Source: Lucifuga dentata
Taxonomy: Eukaryota; Chordata; Actinopteri; Ophidiiformes; Bythitidae
NCBI GenBank assembly: GCA_014773175.1
Contig: VXCM01001014.1
Coordinates: 186,001 to 250,000 of the forward strand
Direction of reading: 5' to 3'
Length of the DNA stretch: 64,000 nucleotides
The notes under the pieces are model-generated. The model did no database searches. It saw only the letters and a program-made list of their open reading frames with translations, and had not been told where the DNA came from. The position numbers and the translations under genes were made by a program. Of this stretch, positions 1 to 11,931 are shown piece after piece; the first letter of the stretch is position 1, and each line of letters opens with the position of its first letter.

Positions 1-562
1 CATCTCTTACTAGCCGTGTTTTAAGGTCTCCAAGCTGCGAATTCCTCAAACCTACCATTCCAAACCTTTCATATTGAGGTTGCAGCAGCCCGATTAAACC
101 TCAGCTCTGGATGGGGGGAACACAATACCGTGACTGCTGAGAGAAAGTCTCGCCTCCGTGTCGCTGCACCCTCTGACAGAGGGAGAGGGAGACATCAATC
201 TTGCACTAATTCCTTCAAGTGTGAAAGGGTCCTTGTGGTGTCAGCCAAAGGGGAAAGATGGTCCTGGCCGGCAGTACTGAATGAGAGGATGGCGGAGAGG
301 AGGATGGGAGGAGAAGGGCCTCCACACCACAGAGACCCATCCTTCTGCCCCCCCCCCTCCCCAAACCCCCGGACAGCCGACCAGATGGCGACAGCATTAG
401 CCCAACAATGGCTATCTAATTAGGTGTACAATAGAGGAGGGGTGGCGACGGCATCCTGATGGACGGCACGCAACCTGGGAAGGGGAAAGAGAGACGGTGA
501 ACGGCTAGGCAGGCCGCCTGAGACCAGAGCAAGTCAATAGTGTACCTACAACCCCCATACAC
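1..562. other. gene-free sequence before the gap
   Basis: This stretch is somewhat more GC-rich than most of the window and has purine-rich patches and a C9 run near 350. Open frames on both strands are short and low-complexity (Arg/Pro/Gly-rich), with no recognisable domain. I see no supported gene. Confidence 0.5.
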
Positions 563-676
563 NNNNNNNNNNNNNNNNNNNNNNNNNNNNNNNNNNNNNN
601 NNNNNNNNNNNNNNNNNNNNNNNNNNNNNNNNNNNNNNNNNNNNNNNNNNNNNNNNNNNNNNNNNNNNNNNNNNNN
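563..676. other. assembly gap (114 N)
   Basis: This is a run of 114 undetermined bases. It lies just before a C-rich and (CA)n tract, a typical place for short-read assembly to stop. Open frames that read through it are meaningless. Confidence 0.99.
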
Positions 677-684
677 CCCCAAGT

Positions 685-693
685 CCCCCCCCC

Positions 694-732
<39 letters not shown>
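685..732. repeat. poly-C plus (CA)n microsatellite
   Basis: A C9 run is followed by an almost pure CA tract of about 38 bp, directly beside the 114-N gap. Confidence 0.95.
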
Positions 733-734
<2 letters not shown>

Positions 735-1994
735 CCTTAACACACACTCGCTTACGCCCTCCTGGCAGTAATATAAGGGCTATGACTTTATTACCCCTCA
801 TTAACACAAATTAGACCACTTGAGCCTCCCTGAATGGCGATGACAAATTGAATTAAGTGTTTGGAAACAAGTCAGTCCTCCACCCCCGGCCAGGCTGCGA
901 CCATATTGCATTAGCATTCATTGGAGTGTGTGTGTCTATGTGTGTGAGCGTATGAGAGTGGGGGGAAGCTATAAAAGAAAAAAAGCGCTGCTATTATTTA
1001 GAGGTAGGTGGGGGTTTTTTGAGAGGCTGTGAATGGTTAAATTCCTTTGGAAATGCTATGGATCCTCTTGGCTGGGGTGAGTTAAGTCAGGCAAGTTAAG
1101 TGAGGTATAAAACAGAAGGTAACAGATGGTCTGACTGAGAGCTCAGGCTGCAGGCACCAGAGATGTTTTATTTTTAGCATTATCCGCGTTTATTAATATG
1201 TCAAATCCAGCAACATGTCTCATTGTCATTAGTAAGAATGCTGGGTGCCGATGTGAAGTTTCATGGATTATAATACTGTGGTGGCTTTTAGATGAGAAAA
1301 TATTTAAAAATTTAATAATTGCCTGGGTGGAATTTTCATGGAGGTTAATGTTAACATGTATGAGAGACTAAATAATGAGGCACCAACTATAACACATATT
1401 ATAACTATAATATCTAATTATTTAACTCTAATATCTAAATATATTTAGATATTAAAAGTTAATCTAAACAAAAAGTCCTTTGCTCACTGCAGTTTGGTTT
1501 GCAATAAAGCAAGTTAGCCATCTAATCAGTTTATATTTTTTTATGTTTTAAAAAACTTCATCATCTTTGGGTTATGTTGTTGTGAAACTGCTGTGCAGGA
1601 AGTAAAATTAGAAACCCTGGTGTATAAAGGTGCCATTGCATTGTTCTGAATATGATGCTTCTGACAAATGTAGGAAAAACAAAACAAAAAAAAAAAAACT
1701 GCATATCAGGTATAAATCCAAAGCAAAACAAGCCAGAAAGATCAAGCTGATGATTTTAAGGAAAGCACTGCTGGGACATTAAAGGATTTAAGGAGATTGT
1801 ATAAGACTTCGGTTAACTATCTGGCTAATTACAAGATGTGAATACAGTATCTTGTTAGCCTGACTTTCAATTCTATTAATGCCTCAAAGCATTTCATACT
1901 CATTAATGCCTTAGTCTGATAAGCAGAAAAAGTGTGTGGTGTTAAAAAAAAAATAAAGCTAACATAACACTTGTGACAAGGGGGGTGCAAATAC
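733..1994. other. gene-free; possible conserved noncoding DNA
   Basis: No coding frame of interest. The parts around 820-920 and 1150-1270 are free of simple repeats and rich in homeodomain-like TAAT/ATTA words, with balanced base composition. That resembles vertebrate conserved noncoding DNA, but only by texture. The part after 1300 is AT-rich with nothing identifiable. Confidence 0.35.

Positions 1995-2040
<46 letters not shown>
1995..2040. repeat. (ATAG)n microsatellite
   Basis: An uninterrupted tetranucleotide tract of about 11.5 units, a type common in fish genomes. Confidence 0.97.
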
Positions 2041-4102
2041 CAAAGACTGATAACTTGGTGGTCTAACAAATAATAATGTATCCCCTGAACAACAAAAACT
2101 TCCTCAGGTATTTAAGCATCAGTATGTCACCTGATATTTAATCAATGTAAAAATGTTTCCAAAGTGATGAGAGCTAAAACTATTAACAGTCATACTTTCT
2201 GCAAACTGCTACCTTTTCCTTTTCCTTTTATTTACATATATTCTCAAGCGCTTCAAGTTTAAGAACTTGTTTGCAAAAAAAAAAAAAAAAAAAAAAAAAA
2301 ACATGGGCAGCTATACTTTGCTGTGATGAAAGACATACAAGAGGTAAGAGCAAAAGATAAAAGGAGCAGGAATGGGTGCAAATTGCTGTTCAAACTCAGA
2401 AATGATCCCTTAGATGGGTCATATTTTAGATTGTGAAACATAAATCATGAGCAAAAGGGTGCATTAATTATTTTTAAGGGAACAATATAATGAATAATAA
2501 ATGCATCGTTAATGTTTACCAAATTAATAAATTTAGCCTAAAAAAGAATAGTAAGGATGGCACCTTTACAACTGTGTGTGTGTTGTGTGTGTTGTGTGTG
2601 TATACAGTATATACAATTCCAGAGCAGAGATCTTAATTTCCTCTAAAAATACAAATAATCGTTATTATGATACGTGTTAATTAACTAATGTTACATCTTT
2701 TGAGGTCAGTCTAGTGAGGATGTGGAATTTTTTCTAGAAATAGACGACTTAAAACTTTTCACTTTAAAATTATTCATATCCAATAGGTAAAGGAAATAAG
2801 TATAAAATAAAATGCATTTTCTCTTTATATAAAGAAATTGAAAGTTAATAAACCTCAACTTTTTTCTAATTTGAGGAAGTCAGTGGTGTTATGATAATTG
2901 GGTGTGTGAGTATCCTGGTGGAAGCTTCTTATCAGTACAACATGTAACAGTGGTAACAGTTTGGATCAGACTGATAATTGTGTGTGTGTGTATGTATGCA
3001 TGTATGTATGCGTGCTTATATGTTCTTTCTTTTTTTTATGACCACAAAATTAAAACATTACTCCACGTGGTCAATGGCCTTTATAGGCAGTAAAACCTGC
3101 AAACACAGTATTTACATGTTGACATCAGGGGGTTATTCTTGAACTTTCTCCCCTAATGGTTGTACAACACTGACATCTTGTGGCAGAAAACGACATAACA
3201 GTTTAGGACGCTTTGAATAAAACTTGAAAATTCAACAAAAGATTCAGGGGAGTTGCATTAGGACATACAAACACTGGTGAACAGGACTTTTAAAGAAAAC
3301 AAACTTTAAAATACCTAATAATAAATATTAGAACTAATGTAAATTTAAAAGTTCTAATGATAAATTATCCAGTCACCAGTTTTCATTCATTTTCATATTT
3401 CAGTTGTTCTGCTGTTTTGTTTTGTTTTTTTTTGTTTTGTTTTGTTTTTTTCAAAAAAGTCTGCAATGTAAGAACAGAGTACTTTTCCTATATTGTCAAC
3501 AAGAAAAGTAAGAAATTATTATAGCCACTGAGACAGAGAAATACATATTATAGGTCTGCTATGCAAGGTACATACAGGTACATATGCATTTTCTTTTTTT
3601 TTTTTTTTTNTTTTTTTTTTTTTTGTTGTGTTTTGTTTTTTTTGTTTTTGTTTTTTGGAGTCCAGTGGTTTCTCACAGCATATATTATTATGCACAGTGA
3701 ATGTCCTGGAAATAGATTTATCAGGATTTGAGTTCTTGATATATGAAATCCTCTGCATGGTTTTTGGGAGTGACAGAACACACAAAGGAAAGTACCAAGT
3801 GCCTGAAATACAAAACTTCCAACTATAATACAACTAATCAAGTTTGCCTATTGACGCATATCCCACGCATAACTGCAAAAACACAATGAGCAACAGCAGA
3901 AACAATGCTGATGGATGTACAAAATATAGGCTACTCATAACAATGGTTGCACAGCAGCATGGCAGCTACTCAACTATGAACGTAAGGTAACCCAACACTT
4001 AGTTTCCTAGAAATATTGTACTACACTACAGTCAGACTCAAACGAGGACACACCTGTTAATAACCACACAGGTGTAAATTCACTGCGTAGCTGCAGACTG
4101 TG
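2041..4102. other. gene-free AT-rich sequence with simple repeats
   Basis: It contains an A27 tract (2275-2301), an interrupted TG tract (2573-2612), a (TG)n/(TATG)n tract near 2980-3015, TTTTG-type repeats (3415-3450) and a poly-T run broken by a single N at 3610. Open frames here run through homopolymers and have no recognisable domain. Confidence 0.6.
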
Positions 4103-5020
4103 TATACTCAAGTATAAGCCGAGTCTTTTTTTTTTTTTTTTAAACCAAATTTCACAACGCAAATCGGGGGTGGGCTTATACACCAGTAGGTTAATTCAAA
4201 TGGACCCCAGAAAAGGACATTTCCAGGGGTGCTAATACTACCCATTACCACTACCCATGTTAAACAGTTTAAAGCATATCTTAGATGTATTTCCTGACTA
4301 AACATCTTATTCAACACATTTTGCAGTGGCTAGTAAGCGTGATCCATCAGTTACAGTAATCAGCTGCTGAAATAAATATCATGCTTACCAGCACATGGAT
4401 TATTTTCAGAAAATCACAAGAACACTATGAAAATATCCAGAAAAGCAGGTAATTTGCTAAACAAATAAATTAATGGAATAACATCAGAGCGTCAGCTGAG
4501 GGAATTCCAAAACTCCATATGGAGGAATGTCCAGCACATAGACAGGCCCCGCATCCACTCAGGTACAGGATAATTACTGCAAACACGTAATGGGTGAGAT
4601 TCTTAACAAAAAATAATAATAAAAAATCACCATAATTACACAGCTAAATAAGCACCGTGATAATTATAGCTCATTTGTAAAGCTTTCNAAAAATCACCAT
4701 AATTACACAGCTAAATAAGCACCGTGATAATTATAGCTCATTTGTAAAGCTTTCCTTATCTTCATCGATTCCATTCAGACAAGGAAGAGGAATCCGGAAA
4801 ACTTAATGCTAGCATAATGTCACTTATGGTAATCAGCTGTTTACCGCTACCAGATTATTTTCAGAAAATCACAGGAATACCATGACAATTCTCAGAAAAA
4901 AACAGGTAATTTGCTAAACAAATAAGTTGATGGAACAACGTCAGGGGGTTGGCCATATGGGGTTTCTTTAAAAATCTAAATTTGCAGGTCAAAATCGTGG
5001 TCGGCGTATAGTCGAGTATA
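4103..5020. mobile_element. decayed DNA-transposon-like unit with imperfect TIRs
   Basis: The left end, tatactcaagtataagcc (from 4103), is matched by the inverted right end. The reverse complement of 5000-5020 starts tatactcgactatacgcc. About 18 of 23 positions agree. Inside, a block around 4355-4490 recurs imperfectly at 4835-4940, sharing attattttcagaaaatcaca and aggtaatttgctaaacaaat. No coding frame is present, so this would be a non-autonomous element. I see no clear target-site duplication, and the superfamily is not assigned. Part of the interior is an assembly duplication at 4622-4754. Confidence 0.5.
4622..4754. repeat. 66-bp duplication around a single N (assembly artefact)
   Basis: Bases 4622-4687 and 4689-4754 are identical, 66 bp each, separated by one N at 4688. 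The identity, the equal length and the N point to two overlapping contig ends placed side by side, not to a biological tandem repeat. Confidence 0.9.
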
Positions 5021-5184
5021 TAACTGCTTGGCGGCAGTCTTTAACGAAATTAAGGATTTCACCGTTACAGGCCAAAAATTTAAGATTATATTTAGGTTAC
5101 GTTTATAACATATAATAATAATATAGCATAACCTGCTGAGATGACTAAATTTAGGTATAAAGTTGAAGACAGTTTGTTGGTTAG

Positions 5185-5205
5185 TTAACATTAGAGTTAG
5201 CAAAC

Positions 5206-5241
<36 letters not shown>

Positions 5242-5271
5242 TCAGGCCANTTAACATTAGAGTTAGCAAAC

Positions 5272-5307
<36 letters not shown>

Positions 5308-5315
5308 TCAGGCCA
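5185..5315. repeat. 65-bp duplication around a single N, containing (GT)n
   Basis: Bases 5185-5249 and 5251-5315 are identical 65-mers around the N at 5250. Each includes a GT tract of about 30 bp. The genome probably has one GT tract here, and the doubling is an unmerged contig overlap. Confidence 0.9.
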
Positions 5316-6091
5316 AAAATCTGAGCTGAACTTCCCAAGAGATCTGGTCAGAGCATATCAGACTTCCTTCTTTACCCAGAATGGTGGTGTCCATAAAAAT
5401 AACTTTTGTCTTACCTTTAGCTGCCAGGCTCTTCAGTAGTTAGCTTGACAAAATCCAAACGTGTCCTTGTGTTCAGGGAAAAGTCCAACAGTCCTGGAAA
5501 AGCAAAGTTCCATGGCTGAAAAAGCTCCTCAGAGATGGTTGATGGTTTTGGTCCCGTTGAAATACTGGAACTACAGCCTCCTTTTTGGCTGACTAAATTA
5601 TGTTTTCAACATGTGCGTCACAACAAGCAAACACAGATGCATTTAAGTTAGAGTCACAACTTATCTGGTCACTCCTTAATCCTTAACACCGGTGGAATGG
5701 ATTTTACTGCTGGTTGTCGGGGATAATCGATTGATAATGAATGACAAAAGCAGCTCAAATACACTGTTTTGATGGCTCTGTGTTTTTTTTTTTTNTTTTT
5801 TTTTTTTTGTTTTTTTGTTTTTTTTTTTGTGGTTTGGTAGTTTCCTAAAAATAAAAAATAAAAAAGTCTAAAATACATTTCTGAGCCGTTAATACATTAT
5901 CCGCTGTGCTTTGAATTCCAAAATGCGTCAGACACCGGAAAACGTCAGGTGTAGGTGTACGTACGACGTTAATGCCTGCGCATAAAAGGCATTGTTTGTA
6001 AAAGACTATCAAAATAATTAACGTAAAAATAATCACGTATCTTCCCCAGAATGATATATTTAGTGAATAACAAGAAATTGCAACAAAAAAC
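5316..6091. other. gene-free sequence
   Basis: Mostly unique sequence with a poly-T run broken by an N at 5795. Nothing recognisable is encoded. Confidence 0.55.
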
Positions 6092-6104
6092 TATTATTAT
6101 TATT

Positions 6105-6137
<33 letters not shown>

Positions 6138-6180
6138 ATTATTGTTGTTGTTATTATTATTATTATTATCAGTAGTAATA
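6092..6180. repeat. compound (ATT)n/(GTT)n microsatellite
   Basis: Blocks of ATT alternate with blocks of GTT across about 89 bp and fade into degenerate AGT units. The long Val/Ile or Thr/Ile open frames across it come from the repeat alone. Confidence 0.95.
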
Positions 6181-6514
6181 GTAGTAGCATTACCGTAGTA
6201 TTAATGCAGTTATTAAAAACTAAACTGTATCAAGAGGCAAAATATTTTCACAATTTACTCGCCAGAGGGTGCTGCATCTTTCAGGAGAACAGTATTTCCT
6301 GGCAAAATATGCAATAATAATTTTGTAGAAATGAGTGTTCCGGGGGAAAAGAGCATATAACAAAGATCACTGCAGTGGAAAAAAGAAAATGACAATTAAT
6401 TCTTGAATAATTTTTCGCATTTGATGCTCATGTGATCCATTTTTGATTGAACTTTTGATGTTGTCTCTGTTAACAACAGGACCTCAAAAGCTGAGAGTCT
6501 GTTGTTTACACTCC

Positions 6515-6515
6515 A

Positions 6516-6558
<43 letters not shown>

Positions 6559-6567
6559 GCACACACA
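6515..6567. repeat. (CA)n microsatellite
   Basis: An almost pure CA tract with minor interruptions at both ends. The His/Thr open frames across it are not genes. Confidence 0.95.
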
Positions 6568-7619
6568 TCATTACTGTACTGCCTTGAAGCTGGTTGCTTG
6601 TTGCCTTCAGATCTCAGAATTTGGCAAGAAAGAAAAGACAGCCTGATCTCTTCCATCTGTCAGTGTAATGTTTATCATATCATATCTATCATATTTCAAA
6701 CAATGGTGCTGATTTTAATTAAAAACTGAGCACAAGCCGACGTTGTTCAGTCCAACTTGTTTGTTACCAGTAAAACCTGGACAGCTTCATACTTGGAGCA
6801 ATTGTTTCCAAGCCTGGAATTCAAACCAGCAACCTTTTAGATAACAACACACCATCATCTCAAAGAGTCCATGAGCAAGAAGTAGCTCAGGTCAGTGACT
6901 GACACAGGACGATTTTACCAAGGCTTTCACATCCTGCTTAGTAAAATAAGTTAAATAAGTCACTAAATCAACCTCCTGCTCAGTGTCTATGGCTGCAGTG
7001 TGCCTTATTTTGGCTAATCATTCTTGGCAGAGGAGAGTTTGGGGTTTTCTGTTCCAAGGTGGATTCCGTATTCAAGAAACTACATTTCTTCATTTTCAAC
7101 CATTGAACACCAGATGGTGATAGAGGTTAAAAAAAATAGTCCACATCCACTTCACCACACAGCTTCCTCAGTGGGCACGCACATTTATGTTTGTTATTCA
7201 CCTGTCTTCAATGAACTAATGTAAATACGATGTTTTTCATGTTATGCTTTTAAATATTTAAGATTCAATGCAAATATTTTATGACTCTACATGGTCCACT
7301 TGTTGCTGGTACTGTATTGTGTTAGTAGCTTTTATTATTCACATAAGAAATTCCCTCTTAGAGAAAATATAGTTGTTTAAAGTTGAAAGACTTTTTTAAG
7401 CGAGTTAAAGAAGCCTTTTGTTGGCAAAACCAAATTAGACTATAAATCTGAATGGATTTTGACAAATTACTGTTTTCTCAGTTTTTATCCATCTGTAATG
7501 CAGTATTGCAACATTATAGAGAAAAGAAATTGCATATAATTTTAAAGATTAACAGAATATCTCATTTATTCATCACATCAGCTAACTGTAAATAAATATT
7601 AACTGCAGACATTAGATAA
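6568..7619. other. gene-free sequence
   Basis: Unique AT-rich DNA with short random open frames only. I see no repeat or RNA gene. Confidence 0.55.
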
Positions 7620-7920
7620 ATGTAGTGGAGGAAAGTATAATATCACACAGTGAAATAAATGTAGTAAATCTTGAAGTATCACAGATTAATATGAAATACT
7701 CAAAGCACCAGTACTCAAAACTCAACTTAAGAGCAGTACTTTAGTAAATGTACTTAGCTCATTATTCTTTTTTTTTTTTTTTACAGTATACATCTTCATC
7801 AGTAGTACTCAATTGTACAAAGAAGCAGTGGAAGAAGCATTCTTATCATTTATTTAAGTAAATGTACTATATCAGAATACAAAAATACTTCATTACATGT
7901 ATGATATACCCATTACTCAC
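7620..7920 (+). mobile_element. AGTAC-rich dispersed repeat, two partial copies
   Basis: The part 7625-7765 looks like the tail of one copy: gtagtggaggaaagtataa, then spaced AGTACT words, ending agtaaatgtacttag. The part 7828-7920 looks like the head of another: gcagtggaagaagcattct, then taagtaaatgtact. A poly-T run lies between them. The same family recurs at 14430-15045, 29330-29575, 48805-49360, 57235-57340, 58235-58390 and 62385-62860. It is noncoding and MITE-like, and familiar as a teleost repeat type. Confidence 0.6.
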
Positions 7921-7959
7921 ATATTAATTATATGTGTGGTAAACCTCAAAAATGTCCAT

Positions 7960-8405
7960 CACCACATGCTTTTGCTTTAGTCCATTCCAGTATGCTATTA
8001 ATATCAACTTGTAGAGACTTGAAACACAGTTGGGATAAGTAATCCATCACAGCAAATACTATGTCTATGAGGTTTTTTTGTTTAAGTAACTATTTAACCG
8101 ATCCAACATGGAGCTACACAGTAGACAGTGTATGTCTCCGCCAGGGAATATAGTCCCAGGAGAAGACACCTTTTACCGAGAAGTTAATACAACCACGCTT
8201 TCTACAACTGTGCATAACTCAAAACATTGAATTTTAAAGTTGGTGTATCACCTGAACGTTTGATTTTGAAAGATTAGGGGATTTGAAAAAAGTAACAGGT
8301 AAGCTAAAATACAATTTTTGTTTTGGAAATTAGTTGGAGTAACATAACATATATGTGGATTGTAAATATTGGACCCAAACATGCATGATCATTATGGTCC
8401 TTTAA
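7960..8405 (-). mobile_element. TTAA-flanked MITE, truncated copy (inverted relative to 11932-12494)
   Basis: On the minus strand this aligns by eye over most of its length with the element at 11932-12494. Shared blocks include caaatcccct, ctttcaaaatcaaa, gttcaggtg, tttcaagtctctacaagttgat and aatagcatac/t. The end at 8396-8405 reads ggtccttTAA, matching the TCCT-TTAA terminus of the other copy. The opposite terminus is not visible and seems lost where an AGTAC-family repeat begins. Noncoding. Confidence 0.7.
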
Positions 8406-9180
8406 TGAAAACCCTCCTGTTGACTGGCCTGGTATCCACCTGGAAGTGGTACAAAAGCACAGTTGTGCAGGAAGCTTCTGCAATTTCCTCCCTCTTGCGT
8501 CACAAACGCATTACTGTGCCTCTCACTCAAACCACAACCACATGGGACCCGGTGCACGCAGGAATTTCCCCACTAACAAAAAACACATTAACTGTGCAAC
8601 GCTTGAAACTAACTGGATCAGTGGGTAGAGGTGTTGCTGCGATCCCCTCGATGAATGAGCCTCTTCTCAGCAGCACCTGTCCTGTGTTTACAGAAACAAA
8701 TGAAGTACAGTGCATGTCAAAATCTGCCCTTTTGCTTGACTGACTATGCGAATATACTATATATTGAGTACTCTGCAAACAGGAATGAAACAGGAATGAA
8801 AGCCTTGAAAGTCTTAAAGTATTGTTTGAAGATGATTCAAGCTTAGTTTTTCTTGTCCAAAGAAAATAATCTCATCAAGAACCATATGCCATAGATTATT
8901 ATAGACTCTTTCCAAATAACTGTTCTTGATGGTTTGTTTTTTTGGGTTTTTTTTTTTTTTTTTTTTTAGGGTATTCAGTCTGAAAAATGGATTGGATAGT
9001 TGATATGTTGTTGAGAATGCTGGTTGATGATATGATTGTTGACATGACGGTTTTTATTTCTAGCCTTTTATATGAGTGTATGAGTTGTATTTATTTCATG
9101 TGGAGTTGTCACAGCTCCACAGTTTCAGCCTAGGATCCTGTTCCAGACCACCAAGTCCTCCACAAATTTTACTGTAAATA
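8406..9180. other. gene-free sequence
   Basis: Contains a T-rich tract (8937-8968). A frame of about 124 codons begins inside the MITE end at 8369 and runs to 8743 with no recognisable domain; I do not regard it as a gene. Confidence 0.5.
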
Positions 9181-9342
9181 ATCCTATAAACTATCCATCC
9201 ATCCATCCATTTTCTTTACCCGTTTGTCCTGTTAAGGGTCACGGGGGGAGCTGGAGACTCCCCCATCCCAGCAGTCATAGGGTGAGAGGCAGGGTACACC
9301 CTGGACAGATCGCCAGTCTATCACAGGGCATCCTATAAACTA
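9181..9342 (-). mobile_element. 5'-truncated LINE-tail insertion with 13-bp target-site duplication
   Basis: The 13-mer ATCCTATAAACTA occurs at 9181-9193 and again at 9330-9342, flanking a 136-bp insert. On the minus strand the insert runs from gccctgtgatagactggcg to a tandem ATGG tail. This is the familiar 3' end of a teleost non-LTR retrotransposon. Short length, a microsatellite tail and a variable-length target duplication all fit target-primed reverse transcription with 5' truncation. A second, non-overlapping part of the same family is at 60614-60840. Confidence 0.85.
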
Positions 9343-10624
9343 CTTGTTGATTAATGTTCAAAGTCAGAGGAAAACCTGCATATACAAATAGGCAAAATGT
9401 AAAACTGGCAAGCCAGTTTATGGTCTCATTATTGTCTTTCAATGAATAGAAAAGTGAGGTGGTGTCATAAGTATTTTTGGTCACTGTGATGTTGCATTTG
9501 GAAGGTTAATCTTTAAGATTGTAAAGTACTTATAATTTAAAGCACTCGAGACTGTGTCTTCTTTAGTTAGACACCATAAGCATTTTGCTATCATGATACT
9601 TTGGTAGAGCTGAAATATTGCACAGTCCTACTTTCAAAGTGCAACAGTTTCAAATCAAATGAAGCAGCCAATTACTGCAAGAGAGAATTTGCTGTCTGGG
9701 TAAAGCAGGAGCCAGTGAATTACTGTTTGCTGCATTCCCATTCATAAAGAAATAAATCTCTTAAGTTAGTAACATTTTTATCAGTTTCATAGAGAGACAA
9801 TATCAAGCCAAACAGAAAGACCCCTGCCCTCTGGCTGTTTTAATCCACTGCATTATTAAATAAGAGAAGATAGAAAACAGATCAATTTGCCACTTGGACT
9901 GTGATCAATTTAGCAACATAATCACAAAAACAACCCTGGGCCATTTTTAATCAACATTTTGTCTACTACAATTAAATTGATATGAATGAAGACAAAATAT
10001 GGCACATAGAAGAGCTTGTATTTTGCTGTTTCTCAGGCTGGAGTTGTACATTGGCCACCAAGTACAAAGGCAGTGCTTTTTTATTTCTGTGTTAGTTGGA
10101 TTTTACTACATAACACACTAAAGGTAAATAGGCATTTAGGCTTTTTTTCCCCACTTTTTTTTTGTTGATTACCTAGTTGAAAGAGAGGTTTTTAATGTTT
10201 TATAATTGTTCATCTACACAAAGATTTGGCTACGCAGGGTTTAGTAAATGTTCTCTTATTACATGTACTGTATATATTTGATACTTATTGTTTGTGTATA
10301 ATAATATATTCAGTTCTAGGAATAAAAATGGGCCTTGCTTATATGAGATTACCGTGAATGATAAGAGAAGAGAGGTATAGAATTGATGTTGAAATCACAC
10401 ATTGTGCTTAGTGAGATGATTACAGTCATTTTTCTATAATATTTACTGTACAAAGAGGTAATCCATCTCCTACATCTGCAACCTTTTCCCAGCATAACAA
10501 AAAATTCCAATATCACTTATTAAGTGTTTATTCTTAAAAAAAAAAAAATCTCTAGTTGAAACAACTCCATTTCTTTGAAATGTTGATCTATTTCTTTTCA
10601 AACTTTAGTAGAGATGAATGGCAC
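9343..10624. other. gene-free sequence
   Basis: Unique AT-rich DNA with a few short poly-T/poly-A runs. No recognisable coding, RNA or repeat feature. Confidence 0.55.
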
Positions 10625-10852
10625 TAAATTACCAATAGGCCATCTAGTGTGAGAGCTAAAGAAGGTATCCTCTTTACCTCCCTCCGTGGAATGACTTTCA
10701 TGCTTGGCTGCTGCCCAATTTTATCTCCAGGAGTTGCTAGGCGACGGGAACATCCTTATTACAAGTTTATTCTGGGAAATGATAAGACCAATAAATGAAT
10801 TCTCCAGATCTGTGACTTACTATCTGCCTTCAGCTTTGTTACAATATGGGTC

Positions 10853-10883
<31 letters not shown>

Positions 10884-10995
10884 GAAAAAAAGTATGCCAT
10901 ACAAATGACCTATTATGTCTTTTTGTGATTATTGCATCATAGTATGAGGAAAAAACAATACTTGATTGTTGCAACAATGCAGAGGGATAATAACA
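10625..10995 (+). repeat. copy 1 of a diverged ~300 bp direct duplication
   Basis: This block matches 13005-13520 in the same orientation. Shared runs include gagagctaaagaaggtatcc, ggaatgactttcatgct and aataaatgaattctccagat. A poly-A/A-rich insert (about 10855-10890) interrupts this copy. Similarity resumes at acaatgcagagg near 10975. The copies differ by scattered substitutions and indels, so this is real divergence and not an assembly duplicate. Confidence 0.85.
10733..10745. promoter_or_regulatory. RFX X-box-like palindrome (copy 1)
   Basis: GTTGCTAGGCGAC is two inverted half-sites, GTTGC and GCGAC, close to the RFX-family X-box (GTTGCC-N-GGCAAC type). It is unchanged in the second block at 13122-13134, although neighbouring bases differ. 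Binding is inferred from the motif only. Confidence 0.45.
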
Positions 10996-11098
10996 TAACA
11001 TACATGCAAATTCAGTTTCTTAAATCTTAAATGACATCTGAAGTCACTAAAATGTCAAGCACAGGTAAACTGTAAACTAACCCTACTGTATGATAACC

Positions 11099-11221
11099 AT
11101 GGCAATAGTTAGAAGAATAAAGTATATATATATACTTTATTCTTCTAACTATTGCCATGNATGGCAATAGTTAGAAGAATAAAGTATATATATATACTTT
11201 ATTCTTCTAACTATTGCCATG
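11099..11221. repeat. ~62-bp AT-rich palindrome, doubled around a single N
   Basis: Bases 11099-11159 and 11161-11221 are identical 61-mers around the N at 11160. Each copy is itself a perfect inverted repeat: atggcaatagttagaag...cttctaactattgccat around a tatata centre. The outer flanks (ataacc before, ggttat after) continue the symmetry. One palindrome is probably real, because such structures break assemblies; the doubling is probably an assembly artefact. Confidence 0.8.
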
Positions 11222-11411
11222 GTTATTGTACAGATATCTATGTATATGTACATACATCTGTATATACATATATAAATGTACAGATGTAGATCGAGATTTT
11301 CTCGAATCCACTGTGTAATAAACTTGCTCGATAAATCTTATTAACACATCTGATCACAAGATAATGACAGTTAAAGTATGGCTTTATTGGTAAATAGTGA
11401 AATCAGAGGGT

Positions 11412-11412
<1 letters not shown>

Positions 11413-11449
<37 letters not shown>
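11413..11449. repeat. (CT)n microsatellite
   Basis: An uninterrupted CT tract of about 36 bp. Confidence 0.95.
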
Positions 11450-11451
<2 letters not shown>

Positions 11452-11931
11452 CACTTTCTTCCCTTCAGAACTTGAAAGTGTGTCAGATGGGTGATTCAAC
11501 TCTGTGGTCACTTTTGCAGCTATGGTTGGTGGTGGTGTTGCATTTGATTGCATTATCTACAGTTTTATATTGTGTTTTTAATGTTATACCTACCTTGTGC
11601 ATGTAAACAAGGCTGGGCAAAATATTAGAAACAGCTCTCAGGATAACACAGTAACACTAACACTATGGCCTCCAAAAAGACCACAGAGAATCAACAGAAG
11701 AGAAGCTTAACAAAAATAGGAGTTATTGCAGGGCTGTACTGGATTATATGAAATTTCACATCTTATAAATTGGAAGCTCAGTGTCTATATGAAAACCCCC
11801 TGCTGTCTTGCCTTATTTTGTCAGCTGTTTAAGGATACTCCAATCCAAAAATTATAGAGATCAGTGGAAGTATCTTGAGTAAGTGAAATGATCCCACAGA
11901 CAGATTTATTTTGTTCCTAGTTTTAAAAATA

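Noticed and set aside
8369..8743. 124-codon frame
   Set aside because: It starts inside the MITE terminus, lacks any recognisable domain and is overlapped by other equally long random frames.
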